The notes: generated by a model not told the origin, from the sequence alone. Shown: positions 36,355-47,754, numbered from the stretch's first letter. The stretch: 64,000 bases of DNA from Oceanimonas smirnovii ATCC BAA-899 (GCF_000381965.1 NZ_KB908459.1:1-64000), one strand, 5' to 3'. Program-made: numbers and translations.

Positions 36355-39087
36355 ATGGTTGCCATTCCTGCCAAACCCCTGATCCTGGTTGATGGATCCT
36401 CTTATCTTTATCGTGCCTATTTTGCTTCTCAGCAAGCGGATCTGCGCACCAGCGATGGCCGGCCCACCGGTGCCATTCGTGTGGTTACCAATATGCTGCG
36501 CAGCCTGCACAAGCAGTTTCCCGACTCAAGAGTAGCAGTGGTATTCGACGCCAAGGGCAAAACCTTTCGCGATGAGATTTATTCGGAATACAAGGCACAC
36601 CGGCCGTCCATGCCGGATGATCTGCGTGAGCAAATTAAGCCCATTCACGACATTATCCGTGCCATGGGATTGCCCCTGCTGATCGAAGAAGGAGTGGAAG
36701 CAGACGATGTGATTGGTACCCTGGCCCGGCAGGCCACCGAGCAGCAGCTGGATGTGGTGATCAGTACCGGTGACAAGGATATGGCCCAGCTGGTATCGAA
36801 TCATGTGCTGCTGATGGATACCATGAAGAACAGCTTTCTCGATCGGGACGGCGTGGTGGAAAAATTTGGTGTGCCGCCGGAGCTGATTATCGATCTGCTG
36901 GCGCTGGTAGGCGACAAGGTAGACAACATTCCCGGCATGCCCGGTGTGGGTGAGAAAACGGCACTGGCGCTGCTGCAGGGGCTGGGCTCCATCAACGACA
37001 TTGCCGCCAATACCGACAAAATTGCCGAGCTGGGCTTTCGCGGATCCAAGTCGTTTGCCGCCAAGTTCGTCGAGCACGAGCAGCAGGTACGGCTGTCTTA
37101 TACCCTGGCTACCATCAAGACTGATGTGGAGCTGGACGTGGGGCCGGCGGATCTGCAGCAAAGCGAGCCCGATACCGAGGCCTTGCGCGCTCTTTATCAA
37201 GAGTTTGAATTCCGTAATCTGCTGGCTGAGCTGGATCCCGCCACTCAGGAAGAAGCGCCAGTGGCGGCGGCCATGGAAACCGATTATCAGCTGGTGACCG
37301 AGCAGGCGCAGCTGAATGCGTGGATTAAAAAGCTGGAAGCCGCGCCTCTGTTTGCCTTTGATACCGAGACTACCAGTCTCAGCTACCGGGATGCCCGTGT
37401 GGTAGGGGTATCATTTGCAGTAGAAGCCGGACAGGCGGCCTATGTGCCTTTTGGTCACGATTATCTGGATGCACCCGAGCAGCTGAGCGAAGAAACCGTG
37501 CTCGGTGCGCTCAAGCCGTTACTGGAAGATGAGAGCCGCATCAAACTGGGTCAGAATCTGAAGTACGATATCAATGTGCTGAAAAATCACGGCATTCACA
37601 TGAAGGGCACGCTGCTCGATACCATGCTGGAGTCTTATGCTCTCAACTCGGTGCAGACCCGGCACGATATGGACAGCCTGGCGGCATTTTTCCTTAATCA
37701 CAGCACCACACCGTTTGAAGCCATTGCCGGCAAGGGAGCCAAGCAGCTGACCTTTAACCAGATCCCACTGGAGCAGGCCGGGCCCTATGCGGCGGAAGAT
37801 GCTGACATTACTCTGCGGCTGCACCATCATCTGGCGGAAAAACTGGCTGCCGAGCCGTCTCTTGAAAGCGTATTTAATGACATTGAAATGCCGCTGGTAC
37901 CCATTCTTGCCGGAATGGAATACACAGGCGTGCGCATCGACGGCAAGCTGCTGGCCATTCAGAGTGATGAAATTGCCAAACGGCTGAAAGAGCTGGAGCT
38001 GGAAGCCCACGAACTCGCCGGTGAGCCCTTTAATCTCAGCTCTCCCAAGCAGCTTGGCGAGATTCTGTTCACCAGGCTGGAACTGCCGGTGATCAAAAAA
38101 ACGCCCAAGGGTGCGCCTTCTACCGCCGAAGAAGTACTGCAGGAGCTGGCGCTGGATTACCCTTTGCCCAAATTACTGATGGAATACCGGGTACTTAGCA
38201 AGCTCAAGTCCACTTATACCGACAAGCTGCCCCAGATGATGAATGAGCACAGCGGCCGGGTGCATACCTCTTATCATCAGGCTAATACTGCCACCGGCCG
38301 GTTGTCGTCGTCAGATCCCAACCTGCAGAACATTCCCATCCGCACACCGGAAGGACGCCGCATTCGCCAGGCCTTTGTGGCTGAAAAGGGCTACAAGCTG
38401 GTAGCGGCAGACTACTCCCAGATAGAGCTGCGCATTATGGCGCATCTGTCTCAGGACAAGGGACTGCTCACGGCCTTTGCTGAAGGTCAGGATATTCACA
38501 GGGCCACCGCCGCCGAGGTGTTTGGTGTGGATCTTGAAGCGGTGACCAGCGAACAGCGCCGCCGGGCCAAAGCCATTAACTTTGGCCTGATCTACGGCAT
38601 GAGCGCTTTTGGTCTGGCCCGCCAGCTGGGCATTGGCCGGAATGAAGCCCAGGAATACATGAATATCTACTTTGAACGTTATCCGGGTGTGCTGCGCTAT
38701 ATGGAAGAAACCCGCGAGCAGGCCAGCGAGCTGGGCTATGTGTCCACCCTGTTTGGCCGTCGCCTGTATCTGCCGGAGATCAAATCCAAAAATGGTGCCC
38801 GGCGCAAGGGCGCTGAGCGCGCCGCTATCAACGCTCCCATGCAGGGCACGGCGGCCGATATCATTAAAAAAGCCATGGTGCTGGTAAACGACTGGATAAC
38901 ACAGTTACCCGAAGACGATGTGCGTATGCTGATGCAGGTTCACGATGAACTGGTATTTGAAATTCGCGAAGACAAGGCAGAAGATTACCGGCAGAAAATT
39001 TGCGAACTGATGCAGCAGGCGGCCAGTCTGGATGTGCCGCTGCTGGTGGAAGCCGGTGTGGGTGATAACTGGGATCAGGCTCACTAA
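36355..39087 (+). CDS. polA: DNA polymerase I
   Basis: This 910-residue enzyme repairs DNA and removes RNA primers. The 5'-3' exonuclease domain (1-320) starts [16 protein letters not shown]. The 3'-5' exonuclease domain keeps its metal ligands in [10 protein letters not shown] and [13 protein letters not shown]. The polymerase domain has motif [15 protein letters not shown], motif [21 protein letters not shown] and motif [11 protein letters not shown]. All three activities therefore look intact. An sRNA-like gene follows, as in E. coli. Confidence 0.97.
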   Translation: MVAIPAKPLILVDGSSYLYRAYFASQQADLRTSDGRPTGAIRVVTNMLRSLHKQFPDSRVAVVFDAKGKTFRDEIYSEYKAHRPSMPDDLREQIKPIHDIIRAMGLPLLIEEGVEADDVIGTLARQATEQQLDVVISTGDKDMAQLVSNHVLLMDTMKNSFLDRDGVVEKFGVPPELIIDLLALVGDKVDNIPGMPGVGEKTALALLQGLGSINDIAANTDKIAELGFRGSKSFAAKFVEHEQQVRLSYTLATIKTDVELDVGPADLQQSEPDTEALRALYQEFEFRNLLAELDPATQEEAPVAAAMETDYQLVTEQAQLNAWIKKLEAAPLFAFDTETTSLSYRDARVVGVSFAVEAGQAAYVPFGHDYLDAPEQLSEETVLGALKPLLEDESRIKLGQNLKYDINVLKNHGIHMKGTLLDTMLESYALNSVQTRHDMDSLAAFFLNHSTTPFEAIAGKGAKQLTFNQIPLEQAGPYAAEDADITLRLHHHLAEKLAAEPSLESVFNDIEMPLVPILAGMEYTGVRIDGKLLAIQSDEIAKRLKELELEAHELAGEPFNLSSPKQLGEILFTRLELPVIKKTPKGAPSTAEEVLQELALDYPLPKLLMEYRVLSKLKSTYTDKLPQMMNEHSGRVHTSYHQANTATGRLSSSDPNLQNIPIRTPEGRRIRQAFVAEKGYKLVAADYSQIELRIMAHLSQDKGLLTAFAEGQDIHRATAAEVFGVDLEAVTSEQRRRAKAINFGLIYGMSAFGLARQLGIGRNEAQEYMNIYFERYPGVLRYMEETREQASELGYVSTLFGRRLYLPEIKSKNGARRKGAERAAINAPMQGTAADIIKKAMVLVNDWITQLPEDDVRMLMQVHDELVFEIREDKAEDYRQKICELMQQAASLDVPLLVEAGVGDNWDQAH

Positions 39088-39135
39088 TGCGATAAAAAAT
39101 AACGATAGTGAAATAAACTTACGTTATAGTGGCAG

Positions 39136-39234
39136 CAGGTACAGAGGCAGTAGTCCATGCTGCCAAGCTTTTTGCATTTTATTAATATGCTGCTCAGGCC
39201 GCCTTCAGCGTTTTTAGCTGAGGGCGTTTTTTTT
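39136..39234 (+). ncRNA. spf: Spot 42-like small RNA
   Basis: The gene lies directly downstream of polA, where spf is found in enterics and vibrios. A -10 TATAGT (39125-39130) precedes GGTACAGAGG, which is shared with the 5' region of E. coli Spot 42. A 5' hairpin GGCAG/CTGCC (39146-39164) corresponds in place to the enteric one with different bases. The terminator CGCCTTCAGC/GCTGAGGGCG with T8 ends it at 39234. The middle is diverged, so targets may differ. The 5' end could be 2-3 bases earlier. Confidence 0.8.
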
Positions 39235-39357
39235 GCCTGCAATCCACCTCTTCTTTTGTATACAACAAAAAATTTATGTTACTAAATTACAGTTGGTGTG
39301 TTTCAACTCTGCCGGCTGGCAATTAAACGGTGGGCTGGGTATGATTTCTGTCATTGG

Positions 39358-39438
39358 TCGGGGTGCCGAAAGGCCGAGATGGCAATTATTGCCGAACCCG
39401 TTGAACCTGATCCAGCTCATACTGGCGTAGGGAACCGA
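39358..39438 (+). promoter_or_regulatory. TPP (THI-box) riboswitch upstream of thiD
   Basis: P1 arms TCGG/CCGA enclose GGTGCC, GGCCGAGATGG and the highly conserved TTGAACCTGATCCAG and GGCGTAGGGAA elements of the thiamine pyrophosphate aptamer. The start of thiD lies 49 bases downstream. No strong terminator lies between, so control is probably at translation. The stretch 39235-39357 before it has no other recognisable feature. Confidence 0.95.
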
Positions 39439-39486
39439 TGGCTGTGGCCTTATGGTTTTCGCGCCCAGATAAAGGACCATAAGGAC

Positions 39487-40293
39487 ATGCACAGCAGCAA
39501 AGCCATTATTCTTTCCATTGCCGGCTCCGACAGCGGCGGCGGTGCCGGCGTTCAGGCCGACATTAAAGCCATCTCCGCCACTGGCGGTTACGCTTGTTCG
39601 GTGATTACCGCCATTACCGCTCAGAACACGCAAAAAGTCTCGGCGGTACATCCGGTTCCCCAGGATATGATTCGCGCCCAGCTAGAGGCGGTATTCAGTG
39701 ATCTGCCGGTAGCCGCGGTCAAGGTAGGTATGCTGGGTGATGCGGATACCATTAATACGGTGGCTGACGCGCTTGAGGCCTACCGGCCTCAGCACCTGGT
39801 GGTGGACCCGGTCATGGTCAGTGCCAACGGCGATATGCTGCTGGCTCCTGACGCAGTGAACAGTCTCAAACAGCGGCTGTTGCCGCTGGCGGATGTGATC
39901 ACCCCCAATCTGCCGGAGGCTGCCTGCCTTACCGGCAGGGACATACCCGCGTCACTGCGGGAAGTGGAGCCGCTGATCGCTGCCCTGATCGAGCTGGAGT
40001 GCCGGGCTGTGCTGCTGAAAGGTGGTTTTTTGCAGCAGGAGCCGCGCAGCCCCGACTGGCTGATCAACGGTGCCGATGTGCGCTGTTTTGATACTCCCCG
40101 CGTGATTACCGCCAACACCCATGGCACCGGCTGCACCCTGTCCGGCGCATTGGCGTCCTATCTGGCTCAGGGCCTGGAGCTTGAGCTGGCGGTAGCGTCT
40201 GCCAAGCATTATATCGAAAGAGCCATTGAAGCCGGCGCTCGTCTGAAAGTAGGGCAGGGCCGAGGGCCGGTGGAGCATTTTTTTGCCCGCTGA
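39487..40293 (+). CDS. thiD: hydroxymethylpyrimidine (phosphate) kinase
   Basis: This 268-residue ribokinase-family enzyme phosphorylates HMP and HMP-P for thiamine synthesis. The N-terminus ILSIAGSDSGGGAGVQADIK binds the pyrimidine, and the anion hole and catalytic Asp region is NTHGTGCTLSGALA. ATG 39487 is chosen; the frame upstream runs through the riboswitch. It stands alone here, without thiE or thiC. Confidence 0.95.
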   Translation: MHSSKAIILSIAGSDSGGGAGVQADIKAISATGGYACSVITAITAQNTQKVSAVHPVPQDMIRAQLEAVFSDLPVAAVKVGMLGDADTINTVADALEAYRPQHLVVDPVMVSANGDMLLAPDAVNSLKQRLLPLADVITPNLPEAACLTGRDIPASLREVEPLIAALIELECRAVLLKGGFLQQEPRSPDWLINGADVRCFDTPRVITANTHGTGCTLSGALASYLAQGLELELAVASAKHYIERAIEAGARLKVGQGRGPVEHFFAR

Positions 40294-40491
40294 ACACAGT
40301 GCAAATGTCCCGGCCCGCTTGCGTCCGGCCGGGGCGGCTTGTAGTATTCCTTGCGATGATAATCAATAACAACGAATTAACGCATTGATCGTTAATCGAA
40401 ATAAGTCACTGCTATAGTCTGCATTCTAAGTCTCTCCTTTCTATTTGCCGATCCTTACGCCCCTGAACGGGCCTGAAAAGGAGCCTTGCGT
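40294..40491. other. intergenic region between thiD and mrpA
   Basis: A GC-rich inverted repeat CCCGGCC/GGCCGGG (40309-40333) lacks a T-tail but may weakly terminate thiD. TATAGT at 40413-40418 could be a -10 for the mrp operon, but I find no fitting -35. A 13/19 Fur-like match at 40352-40370 is too weak to call. The mrpA ribosome site AAAGGAG is at 40477-40483. Confidence 0.5.
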
Positions 40492-42789
40492 ATGCTTGTT
40501 GCCGTTTTGGCAGGTTTTGTTCTCGCCGCCCTGGTGCCCATGTTGAGCTCCCGGCTGGGCCAGTATATTGGCTGGTTTCTGGCGGTATTACCCGCGAGTC
40601 TGTTTGTTTATTTTGCCGGTTTCTGGCCTCTCATTACCGCGGGTGAGACGCTTCAGTTTCACTATCAGTGGATTCCCAGTCTTGATATCGGCCTGAGTTT
40701 TCTGCTCGACGGCCTCAGCCTGATGTTTGCGCTGCTGATCACCGGTATTGGTACCTTTATTCTGATCTACGGCGGCCGCTATCTGGAGGGCAACAAGGAC
40801 AGGCACAAGCTGCTGATGTACCTGCTGGCCTTTATGAGCGCCATGCTGGGAGTCGTGCTCTGTAGCAATTTGATCGGGTTGTTTGTGTTCTGGGAGCTGA
40901 CCAGTATTACTTCCTATCTGCTGATTGGTTTTAACCATGAGCAGGAAAAGTCGCGCAAGGCGGCACTGCAGGGCTTGTTTGTCACTATGGGTGGCGGCCT
41001 GGCACTGATGACAGGCCTGATCATGCTGGGCTGGATGGCCGGCAGCTATGAGCTGACCGAGGTGCTGGCGCAGGGCCCTGCACTGCAACAGCATCCGCTG
41101 TTTTTGCCCATGATGATATTGATCCTGGCGGGCACCTTCACCAAGTCGGCGCAGTTCCCGTTTCACTTCTGGCTGCCCAATGCCATGGCCGCGCCCACGC
41201 CGGTCAGCGCCTATTTGCATTCCGCCACCATGGTTAAGGCGGGCGTGTTTCTGATGGCCCGGCTGCAGCCGGTCATGGCGGGCCATGATGCCTGGATGCT
41301 GACGCTGTCGGTGTTGGGGGCTGTTACCATGACGGTGGGTGCCCTCATGTCGGTATGCAGCACAGATCTGAAACGCATTCTGGCCTATTCCACCATTATG
41401 GCGCTGGGCACCCTGACCATGCTGATTGGCATCGGCACGCCGGTGGCGCTGAAAGCGGCCATGATTTTTCTGCTGGCTCATGCGTTGTACAAAGGTGCGC
41501 TCTTTATGGCTGCCGGTACCCTGGATCATGCCACCGGTACCAAGGATGTGCGCGAGCTGGGCGGGCTGGCCCGGCTGATGCCACAAACGGCCCTGTTTTT
41601 GTGGGTGGCGGCCTTGTCACTGGCGGGTATACCGCCGCTGTTTGGTTTTATTGCCAAAGAGCTGATGTTTGAGGCGGCCTTGGGTGCCCGCGCCCTGTCT
41701 GTGCTGCTGGTGGTGCTGGCATTGGTCACGGCTGTGGCTATTGTGGCTGCCAGTGCCCTGGTGGCCATCAAACCTTTCTTCGGCAAGCTGAAACCCACTC
41801 CAAAAACGCCTCACGAAGCTCCCCTTGCCATGCGTCTGGGCTTTAGTGCGCTGGCAGTCTTAAGTCTGGTGCTGGGGTTGTTGCCCGGTTTGGCTGAGCC
41901 GCTGCTGACGGCGGCGGTCACTGCCATCAGCGGGGCACCGGCGGGAAATCTGGATCTGGCGCTGTGGCACGGCATTAATCTGCCGCTGCTGTTCAGTGCT
42001 GCCGCGCTGGTGGCCGGTGCTTTGCTGTACCGTCGCTGGAGCCGTATTTATCAGCCGCTGGGCAAGGTGCTGTATCCACTGGCCTACGGTCCGGAACGGG
42101 GCTATGAGCATATGATGGACGGCCTGGTGCGGCTGGCCCGCTGGCAGACCCATGTCCTGCAGAACGGCTACATGACCAACTACATCATGACCATACTGCT
42201 GACTACCATAGGTCTGCTGATATATGCCTTCTGGGCGCATGACGCCTTTATCTACTCACTGTCGTTTGAAGGGGTTTATCTCTACGAAGTGGTGATCAGT
42301 CTGCTGATGATGGTGGCGGTCATTTATGTCTGCTCCACTCATCTGCGTCTGGGAGCCGTGGCCGCGGTAAGTGTGCTGGGCTTTTCCATGGCGCTGATTT
42401 ATGTGTTTTTCAGTGCGCCGGATCTGGCTATTACTCAGATATTGGTAGAAACCCTGACGGTCATTCTGCTGGTACTGGTGCTGTTCCGTCTGCCCGGTTT
42501 TCAGGATCTTTCCAGCACGCGCACCCGCTGGCGGGATGCGACTGTAGCCGGTGTATTTGGTGTGCTGGTGACCATGATGGTGTTAACCGTGAACCAGTCT
42601 TCGCTGGGCGAAGGCATCAGCAGTTACCTGATAGCTAACAGCTATGACATAGCCCATGGCCGCAACATAGTGAACGTGATCCTGGTGGACTACCGGGCGC
42701 TGGATACTCTTGGAGAAATTTTTGTGCTGGCGCTGGCAGCCATCGGTGTGAACGCCATGATCCGCTTTCGTTGGGAGGAACACCGCTGA
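40492..42789 (+). CDS. mrpA: Mrp Na+/H+ antiporter subunit A
   Basis: This 765-residue membrane protein is the large NuoL-like subunit of the Mrp cation/proton antiporter. It includes the proton-channel helices with [16 protein letters not shown] and the Lys/His-containing [20 protein letters not shown]. The C-terminal extension has the MbhD-like [22 protein letters not shown] and ends with the MrpA tail. ATG 40492 has AAAGGAG 8 bases upstream; a TTG two codons earlier overlaps that spacing. It starts a seven-gene coupled operon for Na+ export and pH homeostasis. Confidence 0.94.
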   Translation: MLVAVLAGFVLAALVPMLSSRLGQYIGWFLAVLPASLFVYFAGFWPLITAGETLQFHYQWIPSLDIGLSFLLDGLSLMFALLITGIGTFILIYGGRYLEGNKDRHKLLMYLLAFMSAMLGVVLCSNLIGLFVFWELTSITSYLLIGFNHEQEKSRKAALQGLFVTMGGGLALMTGLIMLGWMAGSYELTEVLAQGPALQQHPLFLPMMILILAGTFTKSAQFPFHFWLPNAMAAPTPVSAYLHSATMVKAGVFLMARLQPVMAGHDAWMLTLSVLGAVTMTVGALMSVCSTDLKRILAYSTIMALGTLTMLIGIGTPVALKAAMIFLLAHALYKGALFMAAGTLDHATGTKDVRELGGLARLMPQTALFLWVAALSLAGIPPLFGFIAKELMFEAALGARALSVLLVVLALVTAVAIVAASALVAIKPFFGKLKPTPKTPHEAPLAMRLGFSALAVLSLVLGLLPGLAEPLLTAAVTAISGAPAGNLDLALWHGINLPLLFSAAALVAGALLYRRWSRIYQPLGKVLYPLAYGPERGYEHMMDGLVRLARWQTHVLQNGYMTNYIMTILLTTIGLLIYAFWAHDAFIYSLSFEGVYLYEVVISLLMMVAVIYVCSTHLRLGAVAAVSVLGFSMALIYVFFSAPDLAITQILVETLTVILLVLVLFRLPGFQDLSSTRTRWRDATVAGVFGVLVTMMVLTVNQSSLGEGISSYLIANSYDIAHGRNIVNVILVDYRALDTLGEIFVLALAAIGVNAMIRFRWEEHR

Positions 42790-43217
42790 TGATAGGCTCG
42801 TCTCTGATATTACAGACCGCCACCCGCTTTCTGGTGCCGTTATTGCTGCTGTTTGCGGTGTATCTGCTGCTGCGCGGCCATAACGAACCCGGCGGTGGCT
42901 TCATTGCCGGCCTGGTGGCATCCGGGGCCTTTGCTCTGCATATGTTTGCCTTTGATGCCAGCAGCACCCGCAAGCTGATGGGAGTGGAAAGCCAGCTGCT
43001 GATGGGTTGTGGTCTGCTGCTGGCGCTGGCCAGCGGTGTGGTGGGCATGGTGCTGAAAGGTCAGCCGTTTTTGTCCAGCCAGTGGTGGACAGTGTGGCTG
43101 CCTGGCATTGGTGATCTCAAGCTGAGTACGCCGCTGTTTTTTGATATCGGTGTATTTTTGGTGGTTATCGGTGTGGTGACCACCATTATGCTGTCCCTGG
43201 CCAAGGTGGAGGAATAA
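42789..43217 (+). CDS. mrpB: Mrp Na+/H+ antiporter subunit B
   Basis: This 142-residue membrane protein has four hydrophobic segments and the MrpB/MnhB motif [17 protein letters not shown]. Its ATG overlaps the mrpA TGA by one base, with GGGAGGA nine bases upstream inside mrpA. Upstream in-frame codons belong to mrpA's other frame and are not part of the protein. Confidence 0.94.
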   Translation: MIGSSLILQTATRFLVPLLLLFAVYLLLRGHNEPGGGFIAGLVASGAFALHMFAFDASSTRKLMGVESQLLMGCGLLLALASGVVGMVLKGQPFLSSQWWTVWLPGIGDLKLSTPLFFDIGVFLVVIGVVTTIMLSLAKVEE

Positions 43218-43565
43218 ATGGAAAACCTGTTTGCCTTTGTGGTGGGCGGCCTTTATGCCACCGCGCTTTATATGATGCTGCGACGCAGCGTAGTGAAACT
43301 GGTGATCGGCCTTATTATTCTGTCTAATGCCGCTAACCTGCTGATCTTTACCAGCGGCGGTCTGGTGCGGGGCGCGCCACCTCTGATTCCGCAGGGGCTG
43401 AGCGTACCGGTGAAAGCCATTGCCGATCCGCTGCCGCAGGCGTTGATCCTGACCGCCATTGTGATCAGTTTTGGGGTGCTTGCCTTTGCCGTGGTGTTGA
43501 TCCACCGGGCATATGAAGTGATTGGCGCCGATGATGTTAACGAAATGAAGAGCACCGATTCGTGA
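43218..43565 (+). CDS. mrpC: Mrp Na+/H+ antiporter subunit C
   Basis: This 115-residue NuoK-like subunit has three transmembrane helices. The family motif is [17 protein letters not shown] followed by [16 protein letters not shown]. It begins immediately after the mrpB stop and overlaps mrpD by 4 bp. Confidence 0.95.
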   Translation: MENLFAFVVGGLYATALYMMLRRSVVKLVIGLIILSNAANLLIFTSGGLVRGAPPLIPQGLSVPVKAIADPLPQALILTAIVISFGVLAFAVVLIHRAYEVIGADDVNEMKSTDS

Positions 43566-45064
43566 AACCAGAAGTCGTGATACCCATCCTTATTCCCATG
43601 CTGGCAGGGGCCTTGTGTCTTACCTGCTGGCGCTGGCGCAATGTGCAGCGCTGGATTTCCGTATTCTCCGGTGCCGGTTTGCTGGTGGCCTCTGTGGTAT
43701 TGCTGCAAAAGGTACAGACAGACGGCATTCAGGTGGCCCATATGGGCAGCTGGCCGGCCCCCTATGGCATCAGTCTGGTGGCCGATCTGCTCAGTGCCAT
43801 TATGGTGGTGGTCACCGGTATTATCGGTCTGGCAGTGGCGGTGTATTCGCTGGCCACCATGACCCGCAGCCACGAAGCCTTTGGTTACTATCCTCTGCTG
43901 CATCTGATGCTGGCAGGCGTAGTAGGGGCTTTTCTTACCGGAGATATCTTCAACCTTTATGTGTGGTTCGAGATACTGCTGATCGCCTCTTTTGGTCTGA
44001 TGATTCTGGGGGGTGAGCGGGCCCAGATGGAAGGGGCCATCAAGTATGTGACCCTGAACCTGATTTCCTCGGCCATGTTCCTTACCGCAGTCGGGCTGCT
44101 CTATGGCTATGCCGGTACCCTGAATATGGCGGATCTGGCAGTAAAGCTGAACGGTGCCGATCAGGCCGGGCTGGTGACTGTCATAGCCATGCTGTTTCTG
44201 GTGGCCTTTGGCATCAAGGCGGCGGCGTTTCCGCTGTTTTTCTGGCTGCCGGCGTCCTACCACACACCACCGGTGGCCATTTCGGCGGTGTTTGCCGGTC
44301 TGCTCACCAAGGTGGGGGTGTATGCGCTGTATCGAGTGTTCAGTCTGATTTTTGTGCAGGATACCGGCTTTACCCACGGCACAGTGCTGATGGCCATGGG
44401 TATTTTCACCATGGTAACCGGCGTACTGGGGGCGGCGGCCCAGTTTGAAGTGCGGCGCATTCTCTCGTTTCACATTATCAGTCAGATTGGTTACATGCTG
44501 GTGGGGCTGGCGCTGTTCACGCCGCTGGCCATTGCTGGCGGGGTGTTCTATATCTTTCACCACATCATAGTGAAGACCAATCTGTTTCTGATCAGCGGCA
44601 TTATGTATCGCTATCACGGCAGTTATGATCTGGCTCATCTGGGGGGCCTGTATCGCTCGGCTCCCTGGCTGGCGGCGCTGTTTCTGGTACCGGCCATGTC
44701 ACTGGCGGGGCTGCCGCCGCTGTCGGGCTTTTTTGCCAAGTTTACCGTGATCAAGGCCGGCGTGATTGAAGGCCACTGGCTGATGGTGACCATGGCGCTG
44801 ATAGTGGGTCTGCTGACGCTGTATTCCATGATCAAGATCTGGGCTGAAGCGTTCTGGAAAAAACTGCCCAATGACGCCAAGCCACTGCGTGGTGAGCGGG
44901 ATCCGCATCTGTATGTGCTGTATGCGCCTGTTGCCGTGCTGGCGCTGATGACCCTGACCATCGGTTTTGGTGCCGAGTGGTTTGTGCAGCTGGCCATGGC
45001 CACGGCGGAGCAACTGACGTCACCGTCGGTCTATATCAATGCCGTGCTGGGAGGAAGCCAATGA
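43562..45064 (+). CDS. mrpD: Mrp Na+/H+ antiporter subunit D
   Basis: This 500-residue NuoN/NuoM-like subunit carries about fourteen transmembrane segments. The proton-path signature is [17 protein letters not shown] with [20 protein letters not shown]. It uses a GTG start overlapping the mrpC stop (GTGA) and overlaps mrpE by 4 bp. Confidence 0.95.
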   Translation: MKPEVVIPILIPMLAGALCLTCWRWRNVQRWISVFSGAGLLVASVVLLQKVQTDGIQVAHMGSWPAPYGISLVADLLSAIMVVVTGIIGLAVAVYSLATMTRSHEAFGYYPLLHLMLAGVVGAFLTGDIFNLYVWFEILLIASFGLMILGGERAQMEGAIKYVTLNLISSAMFLTAVGLLYGYAGTLNMADLAVKLNGADQAGLVTVIAMLFLVAFGIKAAAFPLFFWLPASYHTPPVAISAVFAGLLTKVGVYALYRVFSLIFVQDTGFTHGTVLMAMGIFTMVTGVLGAAAQFEVRRILSFHIISQIGYMLVGLALFTPLAIAGGVFYIFHHIIVKTNLFLISGIMYRYHGSYDLAHLGGLYRSAPWLAALFLVPAMSLAGLPPLSGFFAKFTVIKAGVIEGHWLMVTMALIVGLLTLYSMIKIWAEAFWKKLPNDAKPLRGERDPHLYVLYAPVAVLALMTLTIGFGAEWFVQLAMATAEQLTSPSVYINAVLGGSQ

Positions 45065-45534
45065 AAGCCTTTGGATGGAATATGCTGCTGGCGCTGGCCT
45101 GGGTTGCGCTGTCCGGTAATTACACCATCAGCAATCTGGTAATTGGAGTGCTGCTCAGCTATCTGGTGCTGGCCTATGTGGGCCGGGACAAACCCACCTT
45201 TGCCCGCTATTTCGGCAAGGCACCACGTATTATCAGCTTTGCGCTTTTCTTTATCTGGGACCTGATAAAGTCTAATGCCCGCGTGGCTTACGATGTGCTG
45301 ACGCCCACCCACTTAATGCGCCCGGGCGTGATTGCCATTCCGCTGGATCTGAAAGATGAAGGGGGCATTACCATTCTGGCCAACCTGATCACCGCCACGC
45401 CGGGCTCGCTGGCGCTGGATGTCTCCAGTGACCGCCGAGTGCTGTATGTGCATCTGATGTATCTGGAAGATGAGTCCCGCCAGCTGGCGGAGTTCAAGGC
45501 CCTTGAGGCCCGTGTTATTGATTTGCTGGGATAA
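45061..45534 (+). CDS. mrpE: Mrp Na+/H+ antiporter subunit E
   Basis: This 157-residue protein has two to three N-terminal membrane helices and a cytoplasmic domain with [15 protein letters not shown] and [10 protein letters not shown] typical of MrpE/MnhE. ATG 45061 follows GGGAGGA and overlaps the mrpD stop. Confidence 0.94.
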   Translation: MKAFGWNMLLALAWVALSGNYTISNLVIGVLLSYLVLAYVGRDKPTFARYFGKAPRIISFALFFIWDLIKSNARVAYDVLTPTHLMRPGVIAIPLDLKDEGGITILANLITATPGSLALDVSSDRRVLYVHLMYLEDESRQLAEFKALEARVIDLLG

Positions 45535-45537
45535 GCC

Positions 45538-45813
45538 ATGTTTGAACTTGCTCTTACCCTGTCGTTTGTGTTTTTGAGTCTGGGTCTGGTACTGGCCACG
45601 GCACGACTGCTGATTGGCCCCACACTGCCGGATCGGGTGGTGGCGCTGGAGGTCATTGCCTCCATGACCATTGGTTTTATTCTGCTGTACAGTGTGGCCT
45701 TTGATGAGCCGGTATTGATTGATGTGGTGATCGTGCTGGCGCTGACCTCCTTTATGGCGGCAGTAGGCTTTGCACGATATCTGGAGCGGGGAGGCCAGCG
45801 TGATGATGACTGA
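45538..45813 (+). CDS. mrpF: Mrp Na+/H+ antiporter subunit F
   Basis: This 91-residue protein has three transmembrane segments and the MrpF motif RLLIGPTLPDRVVALEVI. It starts 3 bp after mrpE and overlaps mrpG by 11 bp. Confidence 0.94.
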   Translation: MFELALTLSFVFLSLGLVLATARLLIGPTLPDRVVALEVIASMTIGFILLYSVAFDEPVLIDVVIVLALTSFMAAVGFARYLERGGQRDDD

Positions 45814-46177
45814 GATAATGACCGGTGCCTTGCTGTTGCTGGGATCCTTTCTGATGCTGCTGGCGGGGGTGGGCATCATGCGCATGCCCGATCTGCTTAC
45901 CCGCATGCATGCTACCAGTAAGGCCGGTGCGCTGGGCGCGGGCCTGATGGCCTGTGCCTTTGCGGTCTATTTTCCTCAGGCCAGCCTGGTGGTGCGGGCG
46001 CTGGCGGTGGTGGTGTTTGTGATTATGACCGCTCCGGTAGCCGCCCATGTGCTGGCCCGGGCCGGTTATTTTGTGGGCATCAGACTATGGGAAGGCACGG
46101 TAAAAGACGTGATTAAAGAGCGCTACGATCTGAAAACCCACAAGCTCGGCAGCTCGGCGCGCAAGCACGACGACTAG
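45803..46177 (+). CDS. mrpG: Mrp Na+/H+ antiporter subunit G
   Basis: This 124-residue protein has three transmembrane segments and the PhaG/MnhG motif GVGIMRMPDLLTRMHATSKA. ATG 45803 is chosen because GGGGAGG lies 8 bases upstream inside mrpF. It completes the A-G operon and is convergent with the receiver gene; no terminator is visible in the 8-bp gap. Confidence 0.93.
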   Translation: MMTEIMTGALLLLGSFLMLLAGVGIMRMPDLLTRMHATSKAGALGAGLMACAFAVYFPQASLVVRALAVVVFVIMTAPVAAHVLARAGYFVGIRLWEGTVKDVIKERYDLKTHKLGSSARKHDD

Positions 46178-46185
46178 CCCGTTAT

Positions 46186-46581
46186 CTATGCCCCGGCAGC
46201 GCGCCAGATAGCCCGAATCTGCTCTGGCAGTGCCATGGGATCAAAGGGTTTGGCAATTACATCAACGGCACCCAGTACCTTGTAGGCGGCAATTTCCTGA
46301 GGCTGCATTTTGGCGGTCATAAAAACGGCGGGAACCTGTGCCAGCGCAGGTTGCCGGCGCAGGGCCGCCAGGGTGCCGGGGCCGTCCATGCCCGGCATCA
46401 TGACATCCAGCAGTATCATGTCCGGCGCAAAAGCGGCAGCCTCGGCCAGTGCCTGCTCACCCGAGGCACACAGCAGCACCGTAAAACCGCCCACCATTTC
46501 CAGCGTCAGCCGGGCAATGTCGCCAATGTCCTCGTCGTCTTCGACATATAAGATGCGTTCAAGTATCCCTGTATTTTTCAT
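46186..46581 (-). CDS. CheY-like single-domain response regulator
   Basis: This 131-residue receiver domain has acidic residues EDD at 14-16, phospho-acceptor Asp59 in MILLDVMMPGMDGPG, Thr in VFMTAK and Lys in AKPFDP. There is no output domain, so it may pass phosphate on or act by protein contact. It is the third gene of a leftward signalling operon, 18 bp after the HDOD gene, and probably belongs to the phosphorelay with the divergent kinase. Confidence 0.9.
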   Translation of the reverse strand: MKNTGILERILYVEDDEDIGDIARLTLEMVGGFTVLLCASGEQALAEAAAFAPDMILLDVMMPGMDGPGTLAALRRQPALAQVPAVFMTAKMQPQEIAAYKVLGAVDVIAKPFDPMALPEQIRAIWRAAGA

Positions 46582-46599
46582 TGATCTTCCTGATAAGTG

Positions 46600-47754
46600 T
46601 CAGGCTTTGTTCAGCCATTTGTCGGGATTCAGTCCGGCCCGGCGCAATAACCGCTCCGCTTCCGGACCATGGAGTCGGGAGGAAACCCGCAGACCTGCCA
46701 GATGCATCACCAGCAGCGCCTTGCGGGTAGTCTGGGTGGGCGGCACATGGACAGCGCCAATCAGCTCTCTTAGCGGTATGGGCAACTGCCACTGAATTTT
46801 AAGACGGTTGCCATAGCGCGGCCCCCACCGTTTGAGTATGTCTTCAATCTTGTGGTCGTCGATCTTGCCGCCCTGATCAAGATAGTCCTGCAGCGTGCGC
46901 AACAGCGCCAGCTCACCGCAGCGGCATAGCAGGCCGGCAGCATGGCAGCTGGCGCCGTCCAGCTCAATGCTCAGCGCCATGGCCCGGGCAATGGCCGCCA
47001 CCTGCTCGGCATGGGCCTGATACAGGGCTGCCTGCTGCTTCAGCACCGGATGGCTCAGCCCCCGGGCACTGTTCAGGGCCATGGCCATGGCACAGTTCAG
47101 TGACATGGCCACCCCCAGAATGGAAATGGCATCTGCCGGCCGGGAGATGGCGTTGCCGCTGCGCTTGAGGGAAATATTGTTGGCCAGCTGCAGCAACCGG
47201 GTGACAAGGGCGGTTTCATTTTTCCAGCGGGCAGCCAGTTCGGTGGGCGTTAAGGGGGCTGGCTGATTCAACAGTGGCGTAATTGTCTCTGCGCCAAGCT
47301 CGCCGGGCAGCTGCAGCTTTGCTCCCAGTGCCTGCTCCAGCCAGTAGTCCAGAAGGGGTAATGAGGGACTGTCAGACAGTTCGGCAGCATTAATGCGTTC
47401 AAACACCGGCAATAATCGCTGGTGCAGGGTACTGACATCAAAAGGCTTGGCAATAAAGTCGATCACGCCCAGGTGCAGCGCCCGTTTTACGTTATCCCGA
47501 TCGGAGCTGGCACTGACAATAATCACAGGGGTGTGCTCGCTGGACTGCCGAATGGTTCGCACCAGATCCAGGCCATAGCCGTCGGGCAGGTTCCAGTCGC
47601 ACAATACCAGATCGGCCCCCTGGCGCTGCCAGATATGACGGGCAGCGGTCAGAGTGGCAGCATGGTGGACATGAATGTCCGCCGCCAGTCCGGTGAGAAC
47701 GGCTTCTATCAGACTGGCGACCAGTTCATCATCTTCAAGCAGTAATACCTTCAA
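46600..47754 (-). CDS. receiver-HDOD response regulator
   Basis: This 384-residue protein has an N-terminal receiver with acidic EDDE and phospho-acceptor Asp53 in LVLCDWNLPDG. A HDOD domain follows (about 130-340), with helical segments around LTPTELAARW and AHAEQVAAIARAMALSIE. HDOD proteins often link signalling to cyclic-di-GMP or stress responses, but activity here is unknown. It overlaps the GGDEF gene upstream by 4 bp. Confidence 0.88.
   Translation of the reverse strand: MKVLLLEDDELVASLIEAVLTGLAADIHVHHAATLTAARHIWQRQGADLVLCDWNLPDGYGLDLVRTIRQSSEHTPVIIVSASSDRDNVKRALHLGVIDFIAKPFDVSTLHQRLLPVFERINAAELSDSPSLPLLDYWLEQALGAKLQLPGELGAETITPLLNQPAPLTPTELAARWKNETALVTRLLQLANNISLKRSGNAISRPADAISILGVAMSLNCAMAMALNSARGLSHPVLKQQAALYQAHAEQVAAIARAMALSIELDGASCHAAGLLCRCGELALLRTLQDYLDQGGKIDDHKIEDILKRWGPRYGNRLKIQWQLPIPLRELIGAVHVPPTQTTRKALLVMHLAGLRVSSRLHGPEAERLLRRAGLNPDKWLNKA

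Noticed and set aside
39100-39135. CRP site at the Spot 42 promoter
   Set aside because: AGTGA at 39106 has no acceptable TCACA partner six bases on, so I do not call a site.
40352-40370. Fur-like sequence upstream of mrpA
   Set aside because: It matches only 13 of 19 consensus positions, mostly in one half, and mrp operons are not iron genes.
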